A stretch of 64,000 nucleotides of DNA from MVRV01 sp964646755 (GCA_964646755.1 CAZYIE010000007.1:30955-94954); one strand, 5' to 3'. Counted from the stretch's first letter, positions 17,219 through 27,462 are shown. A program made the numbers and translations. The notes: a model not told the origin generated them from the sequence alone.

Positions 17219-18394
17219 ATGAACAATAGAGATATTGAAGACGTTCTGCTTGCCGTCCTGGAGAGAGCCGACAACCTGAATTATGAGGGCTACTCAAAGT
17301 TTGATGGTTTGCACGGTCCTCTGACAAATGCCCTTTCCTTCGGTTTATGGCCATTGCGCCTTATCTGGACACAGGCTGTCATGCGGGCGCCGATCAATAT
17401 ACGGCCTGCCTTTTTTGTGCGAAAGGGGGTCAACCCGGAAAGCCCTGCGCTTTTTGCCCGCAGTAATCTGGATATGTTTTCTTTAAACAAGGATGAGCTT
17501 TTTGCTAAACGGACCAGGCAATGTCTAGATTGGTTGATTACCCATAATTCAGCCGGAAACGTTTATCACGGCCTTTCCTGGGGCTATCATCATCCCTGGC
17601 AGAGCCCTGGATTTTATCAGCCTCCGGGATTTCCCAACTGCTATATAACTATTATAGTTGCTGAGGCTCTCCTGCATGGATTCCGTATTCTCAATGATCA
17701 GCGCTATCTTCTTGCTTCCCGTCAAGCCTGTGACTTCATACTGGATGATCTCGCTGTGTTACACGAAACAAAGGAGGAAAAAAGTATTTCTTATGTTCCG
17801 AAAATGAGGACTGATTTCACTGTTATCAACATTAATGCTCTTTGTTCAGCATTACTTGCCCAGGTGGGAGCGCTGACCGGCGAGCTTAATCTTTTTGAAG
17901 AATCCCGAAAGTTGATGACTTTCGTTGCCCGGATGCAGACAAATGAAGGGGCCTGGTATTATACGTCCAATCCGTGCCAGAGCCTCGTTGCGCATGACAA
18001 CTATCACACGGGCATGATCCTGGATGCATTGATAACATATGAAAACGTCACTGGTGATAATCGTTTCCGGGTGAATTTGGATAAAGGTTTGTCTTTTTAT
18101 CGGGAGAGGCTATTTACGCCGGAAGGAGCGCCAAGGTGGTCGAGCGATAAAACATTTCCTCACGATGCGCATGGGGCGGGGCAGGGCATACTGACATTTT
18201 CTTTATCAGGTGATTTGGAGACGGCGCGTCGTGTTGCATCATGGGCAATTGATAATTTTTATAAAGGCAATGGCGATTTCACCTACCAAAAAGGACGTTT
18301 TTGGGATAAAGATTTTACGCTCCTGCATTGGTGCAATGGTTGGATGGTCAGAGGCCTTTCCACCTTTGTCCTCAAAGCACAGAAGCAATCATAA
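17219..18394 (+). CDS. Predicted (alpha/alpha)6-barrel protein of a glycan cluster, function unknown
   Basis: A 391-aa soluble protein. It is built of helix pairs with conserved aromatic and acidic patches: LSWGYHHPWQSPGFYQPP, AHDNYHTGMILDALITYENVTG and SSDKTFPHDAHGAGQGIL. This pattern suggests an (alpha/alpha)6 toroid, as in glycoside hydrolases, polysaccharide lyases and uronyl C5-epimerases. I do not recognise a characterised subfamily. There is no signal peptide, so it would act in the cytoplasm. A good ribosome site (AAGGGCAGG) precedes the ATG. From here to about 27460 most genes look richer in G+C than those upstream. Confidence 0.6.
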   Translation: MNNRDIEDVLLAVLERADNLNYEGYSKFDGLHGPLTNALSFGLWPLRLIWTQAVMRAPINIRPAFFVRKGVNPESPALFARSNLDMFSLNKDELFAKRTRQCLDWLITHNSAGNVYHGLSWGYHHPWQSPGFYQPPGFPNCYITIIVAEALLHGFRILNDQRYLLASRQACDFILDDLAVLHETKEEKSISYVPKMRTDFTVININALCSALLAQVGALTGELNLFEESRKLMTFVARMQTNEGAWYYTSNPCQSLVAHDNYHTGMILDALITYENVTGDNRFRVNLDKGLSFYRERLFTPEGAPRWSSDKTFPHDAHGAGQGILTFSLSGDLETARRVASWAIDNFYKGNGDFTYQKGRFWDKDFTLLHWCNGWMVRGLSTFVLKAQKQS

Positions 18395-18408
18395 TTGGAG
18401 AAAACATA

Positions 18409-19191
18409 ATGCCCTTTGGTTCAGAAATTGCCTTTACACCGGGTCTAAGTAATATAGAAAGACTGTATATCAAGATTTTGGGCGCGCCTATTTTGGGTCT
18501 CCGCGTCCGTGCGCGGACGATTTTGTCTTTTTTAGATCAGGTGGCTAAACCGCTGAGGATTGCCGATGTGGGAAGTGGCCGGGGCATGATTACTCTGGCT
18601 TGTTCCCGAATGTTCCCGGATGCCGAAGTAATTGGTGTTGATCTGGACGAAAAGCAGAATAGAGATAATAATGATATTGCCGATAAGCTCGGCATATCAA
18701 ATAAATTGTACTTCATTACATGGGATGCCATGAAGTTGCCGGAGTTAGGGAAGTTCGACTTGATTATTTCCACAGATATGCTCGAACATTTGGAAGATGA
18801 TCTGGAAGGAGTTAAAATGTTTCATGATGCCATGAAACAGGGGGGATATCTCCTTGTCCATGTTCCGCACCTTACAAGGAATACCTTTGGCTGGAAGCGT
18901 GAAAACTGGATGGACGTGGAAGGTCATGTGCGTCCGGGTTACAAGAAAGAAGCTCTTATAGAACTTCTGACAAAGGGCGGATTAAAAGTTCGCTCCTGTG
19001 TATATAATTATAATTCACTGGAAACACTGGCCAACGATATCAGCAAGTTCATTACCGGCGCTAAGCAGGCCAACAAAGGTATCTACGCCCTGGCTTTTCC
19101 TTTTCTGATGTTGATAGTTTTTCTGGGGTCATTTTATCGGTCCCAAAAAGACGGTTCGGGGCTAGTCGCTCTTGCCTGTAAGGAAGGGTGA
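18409..19191 (+). CDS. Class I SAM-dependent methyltransferase
   Basis: A 260-aa methyltransferase. The motif I glycine loop is IADVGSGRGMITLAC, motif II includes VIGVDLDE, and the DAMKLPE/FDLIISTDMLEHL segment is the Methyltransf_11/25 pattern. A hydrophobic stretch near the C-terminus (IYALAFPFLMLIVFLGSF) could anchor it to the membrane, where a lipid-linked sugar may be the substrate. ATG 18409 has TTGGAG 8 bases upstream, so I prefer it over the in-frame start at 18328 inside the previous gene. Confidence 0.8.
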   Translation: MPFGSEIAFTPGLSNIERLYIKILGAPILGLRVRARTILSFLDQVAKPLRIADVGSGRGMITLACSRMFPDAEVIGVDLDEKQNRDNNDIADKLGISNKLYFITWDAMKLPELGKFDLIISTDMLEHLEDDLEGVKMFHDAMKQGGYLLVHVPHLTRNTFGWKRENWMDVEGHVRPGYKKEALIELLTKGGLKVRSCVYNYNSLETLANDISKFITGAKQANKGIYALAFPFLMLIVFLGSFYRSQKDGSGLVALACKEG

Positions 19192-19195
19192 ATCT

Positions 19196-20236
19196 GTGCG
19201 GATACTTATTGATGTACTGCATCCTAAGCATGCCCATTTCTTCAGACCGCTTGTCCGGCGATGGATTAAAAAGGGGCATGTTGTGAAAGTTACCACGCGG
19301 GATAAGGATATTACCCATGAGCTGTTGGATCTTTTTCGTATTCCATATATCTGTCTATCCACGCAGGCCAATGGAATCCGGATGATTGCCGAACTTCTTG
19401 GCCATTGGCGGCGATTAGTTGTATTGCTCAGGGAATTCCGTCCGGACGTCGTTATGTCCATTGGAGGGATTATGACTTCTATCCCCTGTAAAATTATGGG
19501 GATTCCCAATATGGCCCTTACGGACACGGAGACGGCAACGCTGGGGAACAATATTTCCTTCCCATTTGCCGATTGCATTTTGACTCCTGAGTGGTTTACA
19601 AAAGACTTCGGCCGGCGGCACTTCCGCTACCGGAGTTTTCACGAGTGGAGTTATCTGCATCCCGATGAATTCCGCCCCGATCCTGAAATTGTCCGTGCTG
19701 AAGGGATTAATCCGGATGAACCGTATGCCGTTGTCAGATTTGTCCGTTGGGATGCGCTTCACGATCGTGGTGAGGAGGGGCTGCGAAAGCATGATGCCAT
19801 CCGCCTGATGAATGGGTTGGCTGAAAAGATGAAGATAGTTTTAACCTCTGAGACGAAAGTTCCGCAGGAATTATCCAAATACACCACACGCGTCCGAGTT
19901 GACCGGATGCATCATGTTATGGCGTTATCGCGCATGGTTGTAGGCGAGAGTCCGAGCATGTGCGCCGAGGCCTCTCTGATGGGTGTGCCATCCATCCTGG
20001 CTTCCAGTTGGGCGGGAAAATGCGGTAACATGAAAGTGTTGTCGAACGATTTCGGATTAATGCAAGTATTTACTGGAGGTTCTGATGCTGTTGATGCAGC
20101 CTTAGCTTTGGCGAAAAACCTGTCGACGCGAGAATCCATAGAGCGACAGCGGTCAAAACTGATTAAGGATCTTGAATATATTCCCGAGGTCATAGAAAGG
20201 CAAATCTGCGCATTAACGGGAGTTGACTATGTCTGA
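19196..20236 (+). CDS. DUF354 family protein (GT-B-like)
   Basis: A 346-aa member of the DUF354 family, which has a GT-B glycosyltransferase-like or UDP-GlcNAc 2-epimerase-like fold. It begins RILIDVLHPKHAHFFRPL. Landmarks are DVVMSIGGIMTSIPCKIMG and the later GESPSMCAEASLMGVPSIL, equivalent to the nucleotide-sugar site of GT-B enzymes. The start is GTG 19196 with AGGAAGGG 7 bases before it, 4 bases after the methyltransferase stop. The gene after it starts 8 bases inside its end. Substrate unknown. Confidence 0.8.
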   Translation: MRILIDVLHPKHAHFFRPLVRRWIKKGHVVKVTTRDKDITHELLDLFRIPYICLSTQANGIRMIAELLGHWRRLVVLLREFRPDVVMSIGGIMTSIPCKIMGIPNMALTDTETATLGNNISFPFADCILTPEWFTKDFGRRHFRYRSFHEWSYLHPDEFRPDPEIVRAEGINPDEPYAVVRFVRWDALHDRGEEGLRKHDAIRLMNGLAEKMKIVLTSETKVPQELSKYTTRVRVDRMHHVMALSRMVVGESPSMCAEASLMGVPSILASSWAGKCGNMKVLSNDFGLMQVFTGGSDAVDAALALAKNLSTRESIERQRSKLIKDLEYIPEVIERQICALTGVDYV

Positions 20237-21659
20237 GCGATTGCCTGTTGAGATCAGTTTCTTCGGTGAACCGTTTGACAGGCAGGCTGTTATCCATATC
20301 CTGCGCCATGTGGCCATGCGCGCCGGTTGGACGCTTACACCACGAGCGCAAAATAAGATTATCTTTGCGACAACCGATGACCCAGCAGAAATAACTGCCG
20401 ACGAAAAGGATCTGGTCATTCTTTCTTCGTCGGCAGTCAAAAAACACATCCAGAAGAGCAAGGAACCTTTCCCCTTTGATAACCTTCCTGAGGGTCGTCT
20501 TCCCTTCCCACATCTAAAATGGCGAGAGATCAAAAGACAGGGCTGGATTGCCGCCGATATCATTGCCGGTGCGCTTGGCATTTTAAACCTGTGGTTTGAA
20601 AGCCAGACTCGATCCGAAAAAAAGAGGAATTGGATATTGTTTACTGAGGACTGGTGGCAAAAAACCGGCTGGCAAAAGCCGGAACCAGTTGTTGATCAAT
20701 GGCTGAAAACTATTATTAAAGCCTCGTCAATCCTTGGTTGGCAGCAATGCCCCAACAATAAGCGCCCCACAGTTTTACTAACTCATGACGTTGATTATTT
20801 GCCGTCGTCTTTTAATCGTGGATTTCCCCGTTTTCTCCGGTCGCTGGCCCGTCAGGCGATAACCCGGAAGCACTTAGACTATGCAGTGCGAAACGCATAT
20901 GCCTATGGAAAATCATTTATGCGCGATCTGCCTTATTTCGATTTTGAGAGAATCGTGGCTGGAGAATTAGTGCGGGGAGCGTATTCATCCTTCCAGTTTG
21001 TTGCCAGACGCGGTCATCGCTGTGATCCCGCCTATGATCTGAACAATCCTTGTTTTAGAGAGGCCTTGAAAATATTGCAGGAGAATAATTTTGAAGTATG
21101 TCTCCATGGCAGTTATCGGGCAGGCGATGAACCGCTGATGCTTGCCGAAGAAAAGAAAGCTCTCGAAAACATTCTGGGATATGAGGTTATCGGACATAGA
21201 CAGCACTATCTGCATCTCCATCCCCATTCTTTTTTTACCGGCATTGAAAATGCAGGCTTTCCATACGACATGTCCATCGGTTACAATGATGTTGTCGGAC
21301 CAAGGGCGGGAACATATTTCCCCTATAGGCCTTATGACATATATAAATCAAAAGCTTTTTCGTTCTGGGAATTTCCGTTAGTCTTGATGGATACAACTCT
21401 AGCTACGTCATATCTTTTCCAGCCTGCGGAAGCATTGCTAAAAAGCAAGGAGGAATTGCAGCACGTTGTTGAGGCCAGGGGTTGTGTCTCCATAATCTGG
21501 CATCAGGAACAGATGGGAGGCCTCTTAGATCCTGGATTTGACGAAATATACTGGATGTTGTTAACTGAACTCAAGAAGCGTGGAATAAGGATGATCAGTG
21601 GATGTAGGATATTACAGGAAATGGATAAATCATGGGAACAAACGTTTTTTTATTCTTGA
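20229..21659 (+). CDS. Polysaccharide deacetylase-like (NodB fold) protein
   Basis: A 476-aa protein. An N-terminal region of about 190 residues has no clear match, and a C-terminal half has NodB-like features. LLTHDVDYLP supplies the Asp and metal-binding residues, CLHGSYRAGDEP a His, and RQHYLHLHP and IIWHQEQMGG further His-rich segments. It could deacetylate an N-acetyl sugar in the glycan. No signal peptide is visible, so action in the cytoplasm is likely. GGGAG is 6 bases before ATG 20229, and the gene overlaps the DUF354 gene end. Confidence 0.75.
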   Translation: MSERLPVEISFFGEPFDRQAVIHILRHVAMRAGWTLTPRAQNKIIFATTDDPAEITADEKDLVILSSSAVKKHIQKSKEPFPFDNLPEGRLPFPHLKWREIKRQGWIAADIIAGALGILNLWFESQTRSEKKRNWILFTEDWWQKTGWQKPEPVVDQWLKTIIKASSILGWQQCPNNKRPTVLLTHDVDYLPSSFNRGFPRFLRSLARQAITRKHLDYAVRNAYAYGKSFMRDLPYFDFERIVAGELVRGAYSSFQFVARRGHRCDPAYDLNNPCFREALKILQENNFEVCLHGSYRAGDEPLMLAEEKKALENILGYEVIGHRQHYLHLHPHSFFTGIENAGFPYDMSIGYNDVVGPRAGTYFPYRPYDIYKSKAFSFWEFPLVLMDTTLATSYLFQPAEALLKSKEELQHVVEARGCVSIIWHQEQMGGLLDPGFDEIYWMLLTELKKRGIRMISGCRILQEMDKSWEQTFFYS

Positions 21660-21800
21660 CGGACGGCTTTGTCGATTGTTTAAGAGAAACGATTTTTTAT
21701 TTATATATTGTAAACAAAAACTGTAACAAGAAAGCATTAGTGTGAGCATAGAGATAAACTTTGTAAAAAAATGTTACTATAAAGGTTGAAGAATTTATTT

Positions 21801-22586
21801 ATGCAATATGATAATCAATGCAGTGAAAGGCCGGAGGCCTTTGCTAATATATCAGAGTTTTGGTCTATTCAACTTAATAATGAAATTTATTTAAGAAAGC
21901 ATAAGAATGTTGTTCGTGGAAGTAAGCAGTATTTCGATATTATTCTTTCGGCGCGCAAAAAGTATCTTTATTACTTAGGAGATATAATCAGTTATTTAAA
22001 AAATAGTCCATCCAGATATCTTTTGGAAATTGGCTGTGGGATGGGGACGGATGCTCTCGTCTTTGCCGAAGAAAAATTTCATGTAACAGGAATTGATTTG
22101 GCACATGGTCATTTGGAATTGGCAGAGAAATTATTCAATCTTTATAATGAATCTGGCATATTCCGGTATGGAAATGCGGAAAACATCTGTTTTTCTGATC
22201 AGACTTTTGGTTGTGTATATTCATTAGGCGTACTGCACCATACACCTGATACACAAAAAGCAATTAAGGAAATATATCGTGTTCTCATTCCGGGAGGCAG
22301 GGCAGTTATCATGTTATATAATAAATTATCCCTCAACAATTTTACCCATTGGATAACTCGAAGGGGTTTTGAAAATGCTAAAGGGCAAACGGATGCACCT
22401 GTTACTCAGCGGTTCACAATACGTGAAATATTGGCGATGTGTTCAAATTTTCACTCATGTAATATAAGCGTTGAATACCTTTTCGGTGCAGGATGGGGAA
22501 AGTTCTATGATTTTATGCCCAAACATATTTATCGCTTTTTGAGCAGAAGGATTGGATGGCACTTGGTTGTTTATCTGCAAAAATAA
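21801..22586 (+). CDS. Class I SAM-dependent methyltransferase
   Basis: A 261-aa methyltransferase with motif I LLEIGCGMGTDALVFAE, motif II VTGIDLAHGHLELAE and the post-motif YSLGVLHHTPDTQKAIKEIY. It is clearly AT-richer than the genes on either side and has its own 140-base upstream spacer, so it may have been inserted separately. No convincing promoter was seen in 21660-21800. An in-frame TTG at 21786 is an alternative start. The substrate is not known. Confidence 0.8.
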   Translation: MQYDNQCSERPEAFANISEFWSIQLNNEIYLRKHKNVVRGSKQYFDIILSARKKYLYYLGDIISYLKNSPSRYLLEIGCGMGTDALVFAEEKFHVTGIDLAHGHLELAEKLFNLYNESGIFRYGNAENICFSDQTFGCVYSLGVLHHTPDTQKAIKEIYRVLIPGGRAVIMLYNKLSLNNFTHWITRRGFENAKGQTDAPVTQRFTIREILAMCSNFHSCNISVEYLFGAGWGKFYDFMPKHIYRFLSRRIGWHLVVYLQK

Positions 22587-22615
22587 AGAAAAAATAAAGA
22601 GATGAAAGCATTTGC

Positions 22616-23612
22616 ATGGAAGATCAAATTTCTAATGACCGGATGACAAGGAAAGCTACAAGGTGGCAACGGACGGTTTCTCTTGTTCTACGTTTTACCG
22701 TGAGCATTGCACTTGTCGTCTGGATATTCCACTCCATCAATTGGGGAATTTTTAAAAATATAGTCATTTACCCTAAACCCTATCCACTGGCCGCTTTTAT
22801 TATTTTCAGCCTTTTCTTTGTTTTTTTAGGCGGATTGAAACTTTGGGTGCTACTGCGAACGCTTCATCCCATGGGGCTCTGGCGCTTCAGCGCATATTAT
22901 TTTCTTACCAGTTCGGTGGGTTCCCTTATTCCCTCTATTTTTGGTGATTTCTCTCTAGCGGCGCTGATGAAAAAAAATCAGATCGACTATCATAATAGTT
23001 TTTACATTATTATTTTGGATAGGCTAATCACCCTGTTCATTGCCATTTTTATTTTTACTCCTTTTACGCTTATTTTTATACTGCCCATCTCGACTATTAT
23101 GGTATGGTCAATTACTGGAGCAGCGCTGGCAATAACCTTATTGGCAATGTGGCTTTCCGCCTCGTTTCTACCCAATATTTTTCAAAGATTTTCGGCCACC
23201 CGCCGGTTCTGGGAAACGACAATCGTTTTCTTCCGCAAGAATAGATCGAGCCTCTGGGGAAACGTTCTGATCGGTCTTTTCCGCGGGATGATTTCTGGTA
23301 TTGCCCTGGCTTTTGCTTTGATAGCCNNNNNNNNNNGTCTGTATCGCCAATTCCCTGGCTGTTGTGACCCATATCCCTGTCAGTATCAGCGGATTCGGTC
23401 TCTATGAAGGGGGCGGACTAATTCTCTTCGAACATGTTGGCTTGCAACGGGAAATGATCCTGGCCGGTCTGCTCTATCAGCGAGCCTATATTCTTATTTG
23501 GTCCCTCACAACGATAATCGTTCTCGGGTCCATCATTCTCCTGCGCCACCATAGATCAGGAAAAGAAAAAGCACAAAAAACCAGTTCATCGGGAAGTGAG
23601 CTGCCACTATGA
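22616..23612 (+). CDS. Lysylphosphatidylglycerol synthase-type transmembrane (UPF0104) protein, broken by a gap
   Basis: A polytopic membrane protein with about seven helices. Signatures are FLGGLKLWVLLRT near residue 65 and the C-terminal PVSISGFGLYEGGGLILFEH, the 'PISIGGFG.REG' motif of this family. Such proteins sit in glycan clusters and may move or hold lipid-linked substrates. The 10 N at 23327-23336 interrupt it. The frame resumes after the gap at 23337 (VCIANSLAVVTHIPVS) and ends at 23612. The gap starts on a codon boundary and the true missing length must be a multiple of three, so 10 N is only a placeholder. The stop overlaps the next start (ATGA). Confidence 0.8.
23327..23336. other. 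Assembly gap (10 N)
   Basis: Ten N inside the UPF0104 gene. The flanking frames belong to one protein but differ by one phase over the 10-base filler, so the real distance is not 10 bases. Confidence 0.99.
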
Positions 23613-24807
23613 TCCCCAATAATAAACCGGCCTATGCTTTAGCAGATCTTTATGCTGCCCTGTTTCACGATTCCCATGCAATTGAACTATTTGAAAAGGA
23701 ATTAGCTCAACGATTCGATTTTCCTGACGCCATCGTTTTTCCCTATGGACGTAGTGCCCTTTACGCGGCATTGAAGTCGCTGAACTGTCCGTCAGGTGAG
23801 GTAGTGCAACCAGCTTATAACTGTGTAGTTGTCGCCCATGCAACAATAGCCGCGGGACATAGGCCTGTCTTTATTGATGCATCATCTTCATTACCAAATC
23901 AAAATGCGGATCAAATGGTTCAAGCTGTCGGAAGGAAAACAGTTGCTGTTATTCCGACGAGCATTTATGGAATGACTTTTGATGCAGAGACAATGTGTGA
24001 AGACATTCGCCGTCGCAACCGGGATGCCTGCATTATAGTCGATAGTTGTCAGTCTNNNNNNNNNNGGCAGGAGATGGTGCTCTTCTGGCATTCGGGATTG
24101 GCAAACCCATGACCACACTCTATGGAGGCGCTCTGCTGACAAACCGCCGTGAACTGGCCATTGCCGTCCGTAAATTCAGGGATCGCACCTATCGCCGGTC
24201 CGGCAGTATTGCGGTATTCAGAAGCTGGTTTTACTTTATTGCCTCTTGTGCTGCTCTGTCAACATCATTAGTTCCTCTTACGGATTATCTTGTCAATGGC
24301 GATACGCCTCTGAGCCGCTACCTCTGGAAACTCCGGGCGAGGGAATCGATACGCCTTCCGGAGAACAATGACGTCTTTATGCTGCCGATGGAAGCCGCTA
24401 TTGGACGTTCTCAGCTTCAACGTGTGTCGCAATTCATGACACGACGCATAGAAATTGCCACTCAATATAACGAAGCCTTCAGAGAATTGCCAAACATAGA
24501 ATTACTAGATTGGAACGAAGGTTCAACCTTCACAATCTATACAATCAGGCTTAAACATCCGCTGGACAGGCCGCAAGTAATATCTTTAATGCGTAAAAAA
24601 GGTGTCCAGTGCGATACTATCCTGAGTTATGTTATCCCGGGTCTGGAATGTTATCAGAAGCTAGGTTTTTCGGCGGAGGCATTTCCTCATGCCCATGCAT
24701 GGTCTGAGTCGGTATTGAATCTTCCCAATTATCCTCTTATGACGGATAAGCAAGTTCTTAAAGTCATTCGAACAATGGAGGAAACCATCGGAGAACTATA
24801 TGGATAA
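23609..24807 (+). CDS. DegT-family PLP-dependent aminotransferase, broken by a gap
   Basis: A second sugar aminotransferase-like gene. The N-terminal part runs to IIVDSCQS just before the N run. The C-terminal part resumes at 24067 with AGDGALLAFGIGKPMTTLYG, containing the likely Schiff-base lysine. Joined, the product is about 400 aa, normal for the family. PYGRSALYAALKSL is the phosphate-binding loop. It is diverged from the first aminotransferase at 14350, so a different substrate is likely. It overlaps genes on both sides (ATGA upstream; 8 bases downstream). Confidence 0.8.
24056..24065. other. Assembly gap (10 N)
   Basis: Ten N inside the aminotransferase gene. The reading frame changes across the filler, so the true missing length is not 10 bases. 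Confidence 0.99.
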
Positions 24808-25534
24808 TTGTTCTGCGCCCATTGAAACATTACGTTCCGAGTATGACGGAAGGTTACTTGATCCGGCAGAACGAAGATATCAGGCGATGCGTCTTTATTA
24901 TGCTCTTGTAGCGGCGAAGAAATGGCCGTCAAATCCACGTATCCTTGATGTAGGATGCGGAGCGGGCTTTAAACTGGCGTTCTTAGGGCCGAGAGCTTTA
25001 TTGCGTGTCGGGTGTGATATTCGTCGGGAGGTTTATCTTCAGGCAAGAATAAATGTTCCTCAAATTCATTTCATCCAGGCAAGTGGAATGCAATTGCCCT
25101 TTCCCGATGGGTGTTTCGATTTTGTTACGTGTATCAGCGTTATTGAGGAATTTCCTGATTTCAAGGCCGCCGTTAAAGAGATGGCGCGATGTGTGGCGCC
25201 CAATGGTGCTCTTTGTATAAACGTAACTAATGGCGTTCTTCTTCAACCTTTGTATCGATTAGCTCAATATTTCGGTAAAACAATTCCAGAAAACTGGAGG
25301 TTTTTTGCCCGGGCAAGTGCTTCTATTGTTCAGAGTATACCAAGCGATGGTCATCATATGGACGGACTGGAAGGCTGGCAATACACTCATTTAACGCCTT
25401 ATATCATTCGAAGCCAGTTTCCGATCATGAGATATTTCCCTCTATCGCTGCTTAATATTGTATCACGTCATCTAGCTCCGACCTTTGTCCATGTCTGGCA
25501 AAGACCCGCGGAATCCGGTGAGGGAAGAAAATAA
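24800..25534 (+). CDS. Class I SAM-dependent methyltransferase
   Basis: A 244-aa methyltransferase, the third in this cluster. Motif I is ILDVGCGAGFKLAFLG, followed by VGCDIRREVY and the Methyltransf_11 segment MQLPFPDGCFDFVTCISVIE. The start lies within the 3' end of the aminotransferase gene and the stop is 2 bases before asnB, so all three are probably co-translated. The likely target is a sugar or glycan hydroxyl or carboxyl group. Confidence 0.82.
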   Translation: MDNCSAPIETLRSEYDGRLLDPAERRYQAMRLYYALVAAKKWPSNPRILDVGCGAGFKLAFLGPRALLRVGCDIRREVYLQARINVPQIHFIQASGMQLPFPDGCFDFVTCISVIEEFPDFKAAVKEMARCVAPNGALCINVTNGVLLQPLYRLAQYFGKTIPENWRFFARASASIVQSIPSDGHHMDGLEGWQYTHLTPYIIRSQFPIMRYFPLSLLNIVSRHLAPTFVHVWQRPAESGEGRK

Positions 25535-25536
25535 TT

Positions 25537-27462
25537 ATGTGTGGAATTTGTGGAATAGCCGGTCCGGGAGGGTGCCGGGAAACAGTTGAGAGGATGACGA
25601 AGGTCATTGCGCATCGCGGGCCGGACGGATGCGGTATTCATGAGGGAAAGGGAATCTTTCTTGGTCACCGGCGTCTTTCCATAATCGATCTCAAAACCGG
25701 TGATCAACCCATGAGCAACGAAGACAGAAATTTATGGGTCGTCTTCAACGGTGAAATTTACAATTTTATGGAACTGCGCAGGGAGTTAGAAGAGCGCGGA
25801 CATCATTTTTCAACAAAGAGTGATACGGAAGTTCTTATCCATGGGTATGAGGAATACGGCCTTTCGTTTCTCCCGAAACTAAACGGCATTTTTGCTTATG
25901 CTCTCTGGGATGACCATCGTAGAAGACTGCTTCTCGTCCGTGATTATTTCGGTGTCAAACCCCTCCACTATCACTTTGACGGAAAGACGCTGCGCTTTGC
26001 CTCGGAAATCAAATCCATTATCCAGGATGCCCGCATACCACGAGAACCCGATTACCAGAGTATACACTATTTTCTAAACCTTCGCTATATACCCGGAGAA
26101 GGGACGCTTTTCAAAGGCATTAAAAGATTGCCGGCAGCCCATTATCTCCTTTACGAAAACGGACAGATAACGATTCAAAAGTATTTTAATCTTCAACCCA
26201 TGGAGCAAAAGCTAAAATCGGAAGCAGACTACTGCGAAGGCATCCGGCACTATTTACAGGAGTCTGTCCGCAGACAGAAAATCAGTGATGTCCCCGTCGG
26301 TGTTTATCTTTCCGGCGGTCTTGATTCCAGTGCCCTTGTCGCTTTTATGAAAGAGGTGACTGACGAACCAGTCCGCACTTTTTCTATGGGATTTAATGAA
26401 CCTACGGATGAACTAGATGATGCCAAGGTCATTGCAGGCCATTTCCGGACGGATCATCACGAAATCCGTCTGTCTCCCAACCCCCTGCGTTATTTTCCCG
26501 AAGTCATCTGGCACGCGGAGGAACCCAAGGAAAATATTCTGCAAGGTTTTCTCCTGTCACGCTTTGCCGCTCAGCACGTCAAAGTTTGTCTGGGAGGACT
26601 TGGCGGTGATGAATTATTCGCGGGCTATGATCTGCACAAGTATATTTATCCGGTGCGCCACCTGCACCGGTTCGTTCCACCCTTCATTTCTTCAGGCATT
26701 CTTTCCCCGCTGCGGCGTGCTTTGTTTTCCATGCAAAACAAAACCGGATGCTTATCCCTGGATGAATACCGCAGGGGTATACAGATGCTCCTTTCAATTG
26801 GCGACCCTGTCCATTATTACCTGATCTTGCGCAATACCTGGGATGATGATAACGGCGCTTATAAAAATATTTACAGTTCTGGATTTTCCACACATAACTT
26901 GATGAAGACAGGAACCAAATTCAATGCATTTTTTCAAGAAAAGGATAAGGATATTCTGGATCATGTTCTCTGGGCGGAATTTCACACGAAGATGCAGGAT
27001 GATTTCCTGATGAATGAGGACCGCACGTCCATGGCCAATGGCCTGGAAGTGAGGGTCCCGTTTCTGGACCGCGATTTGGTCCGGTTTGCCATGTCCATAC
27101 CTTTGGACGTGAAGATGAAAAATGGCGAACTGAAATATCTTTTTCGTCAGGCCATGAAAAGTGTTCTGCCTCCGCATACTTTGGCGAAAAAGAAGTGGGG
27201 CTTCAGCTTTAATCCATACTATCAGTTTCAGAAAGATTTAAAATTAGTGGCAGAGCTGATCCTCACGCGGCAACGCATTGAGGATCGGGGCATATTCAAC
27301 TATACTTATCTAAAGAAAATAATGGAATACCCACCTCATCCCCGCCTGCGTTGGCACTATTTCTTTCTATGGTTGGCCTTGGGGATGGAAATATGGTTTC
27401 ATATGTTTATTGACGGTGATGTGGCAAATCCGTCATTCGACTTGGAGTTTTATATTAAGTAA
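25537..27462 (+). CDS. asnB: AsnB-type glutamine-dependent amidotransferase
   Basis: A 641-aa class II glutamine amidotransferase. Cys2 (MCGICGIAGPGG) is the nucleophile of the N-terminal glutaminase domain, with HRGPDG and GEIYNFMELR downstream. The synthetase domain carries the ATP-pyrophosphatase motif SGGLDSSALVAF. Asparagine synthetase homologues in surface-glycan loci often amidate uronic acids rather than aspartate. With the uronic-acid-like genes around it, that is the more likely job here. Its last 8 bases overlap the end of the convergent dehydrogenase-acyltransferase gene. Confidence 0.88.
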   Translation: MCGICGIAGPGGCRETVERMTKVIAHRGPDGCGIHEGKGIFLGHRRLSIIDLKTGDQPMSNEDRNLWVVFNGEIYNFMELRRELEERGHHFSTKSDTEVLIHGYEEYGLSFLPKLNGIFAYALWDDHRRRLLLVRDYFGVKPLHYHFDGKTLRFASEIKSIIQDARIPREPDYQSIHYFLNLRYIPGEGTLFKGIKRLPAAHYLLYENGQITIQKYFNLQPMEQKLKSEADYCEGIRHYLQESVRRQKISDVPVGVYLSGGLDSSALVAFMKEVTDEPVRTFSMGFNEPTDELDDAKVIAGHFRTDHHEIRLSPNPLRYFPEVIWHAEEPKENILQGFLLSRFAAQHVKVCLGGLGGDELFAGYDLHKYIYPVRHLHRFVPPFISSGILSPLRRALFSMQNKTGCLSLDEYRRGIQMLLSIGDPVHYYLILRNTWDDDNGAYKNIYSSGFSTHNLMKTGTKFNAFFQEKDKDILDHVLWAEFHTKMQDDFLMNEDRTSMANGLEVRVPFLDRDLVRFAMSIPLDVKMKNGELKYLFRQAMKSVLPPHTLAKKKWGFSFNPYYQFQKDLKLVAELILTRQRIEDRGIFNYTYLKKIMEYPPHPRLRWHYFFLWLALGMEIWFHMFIDGDVANPSFDLEFYIK

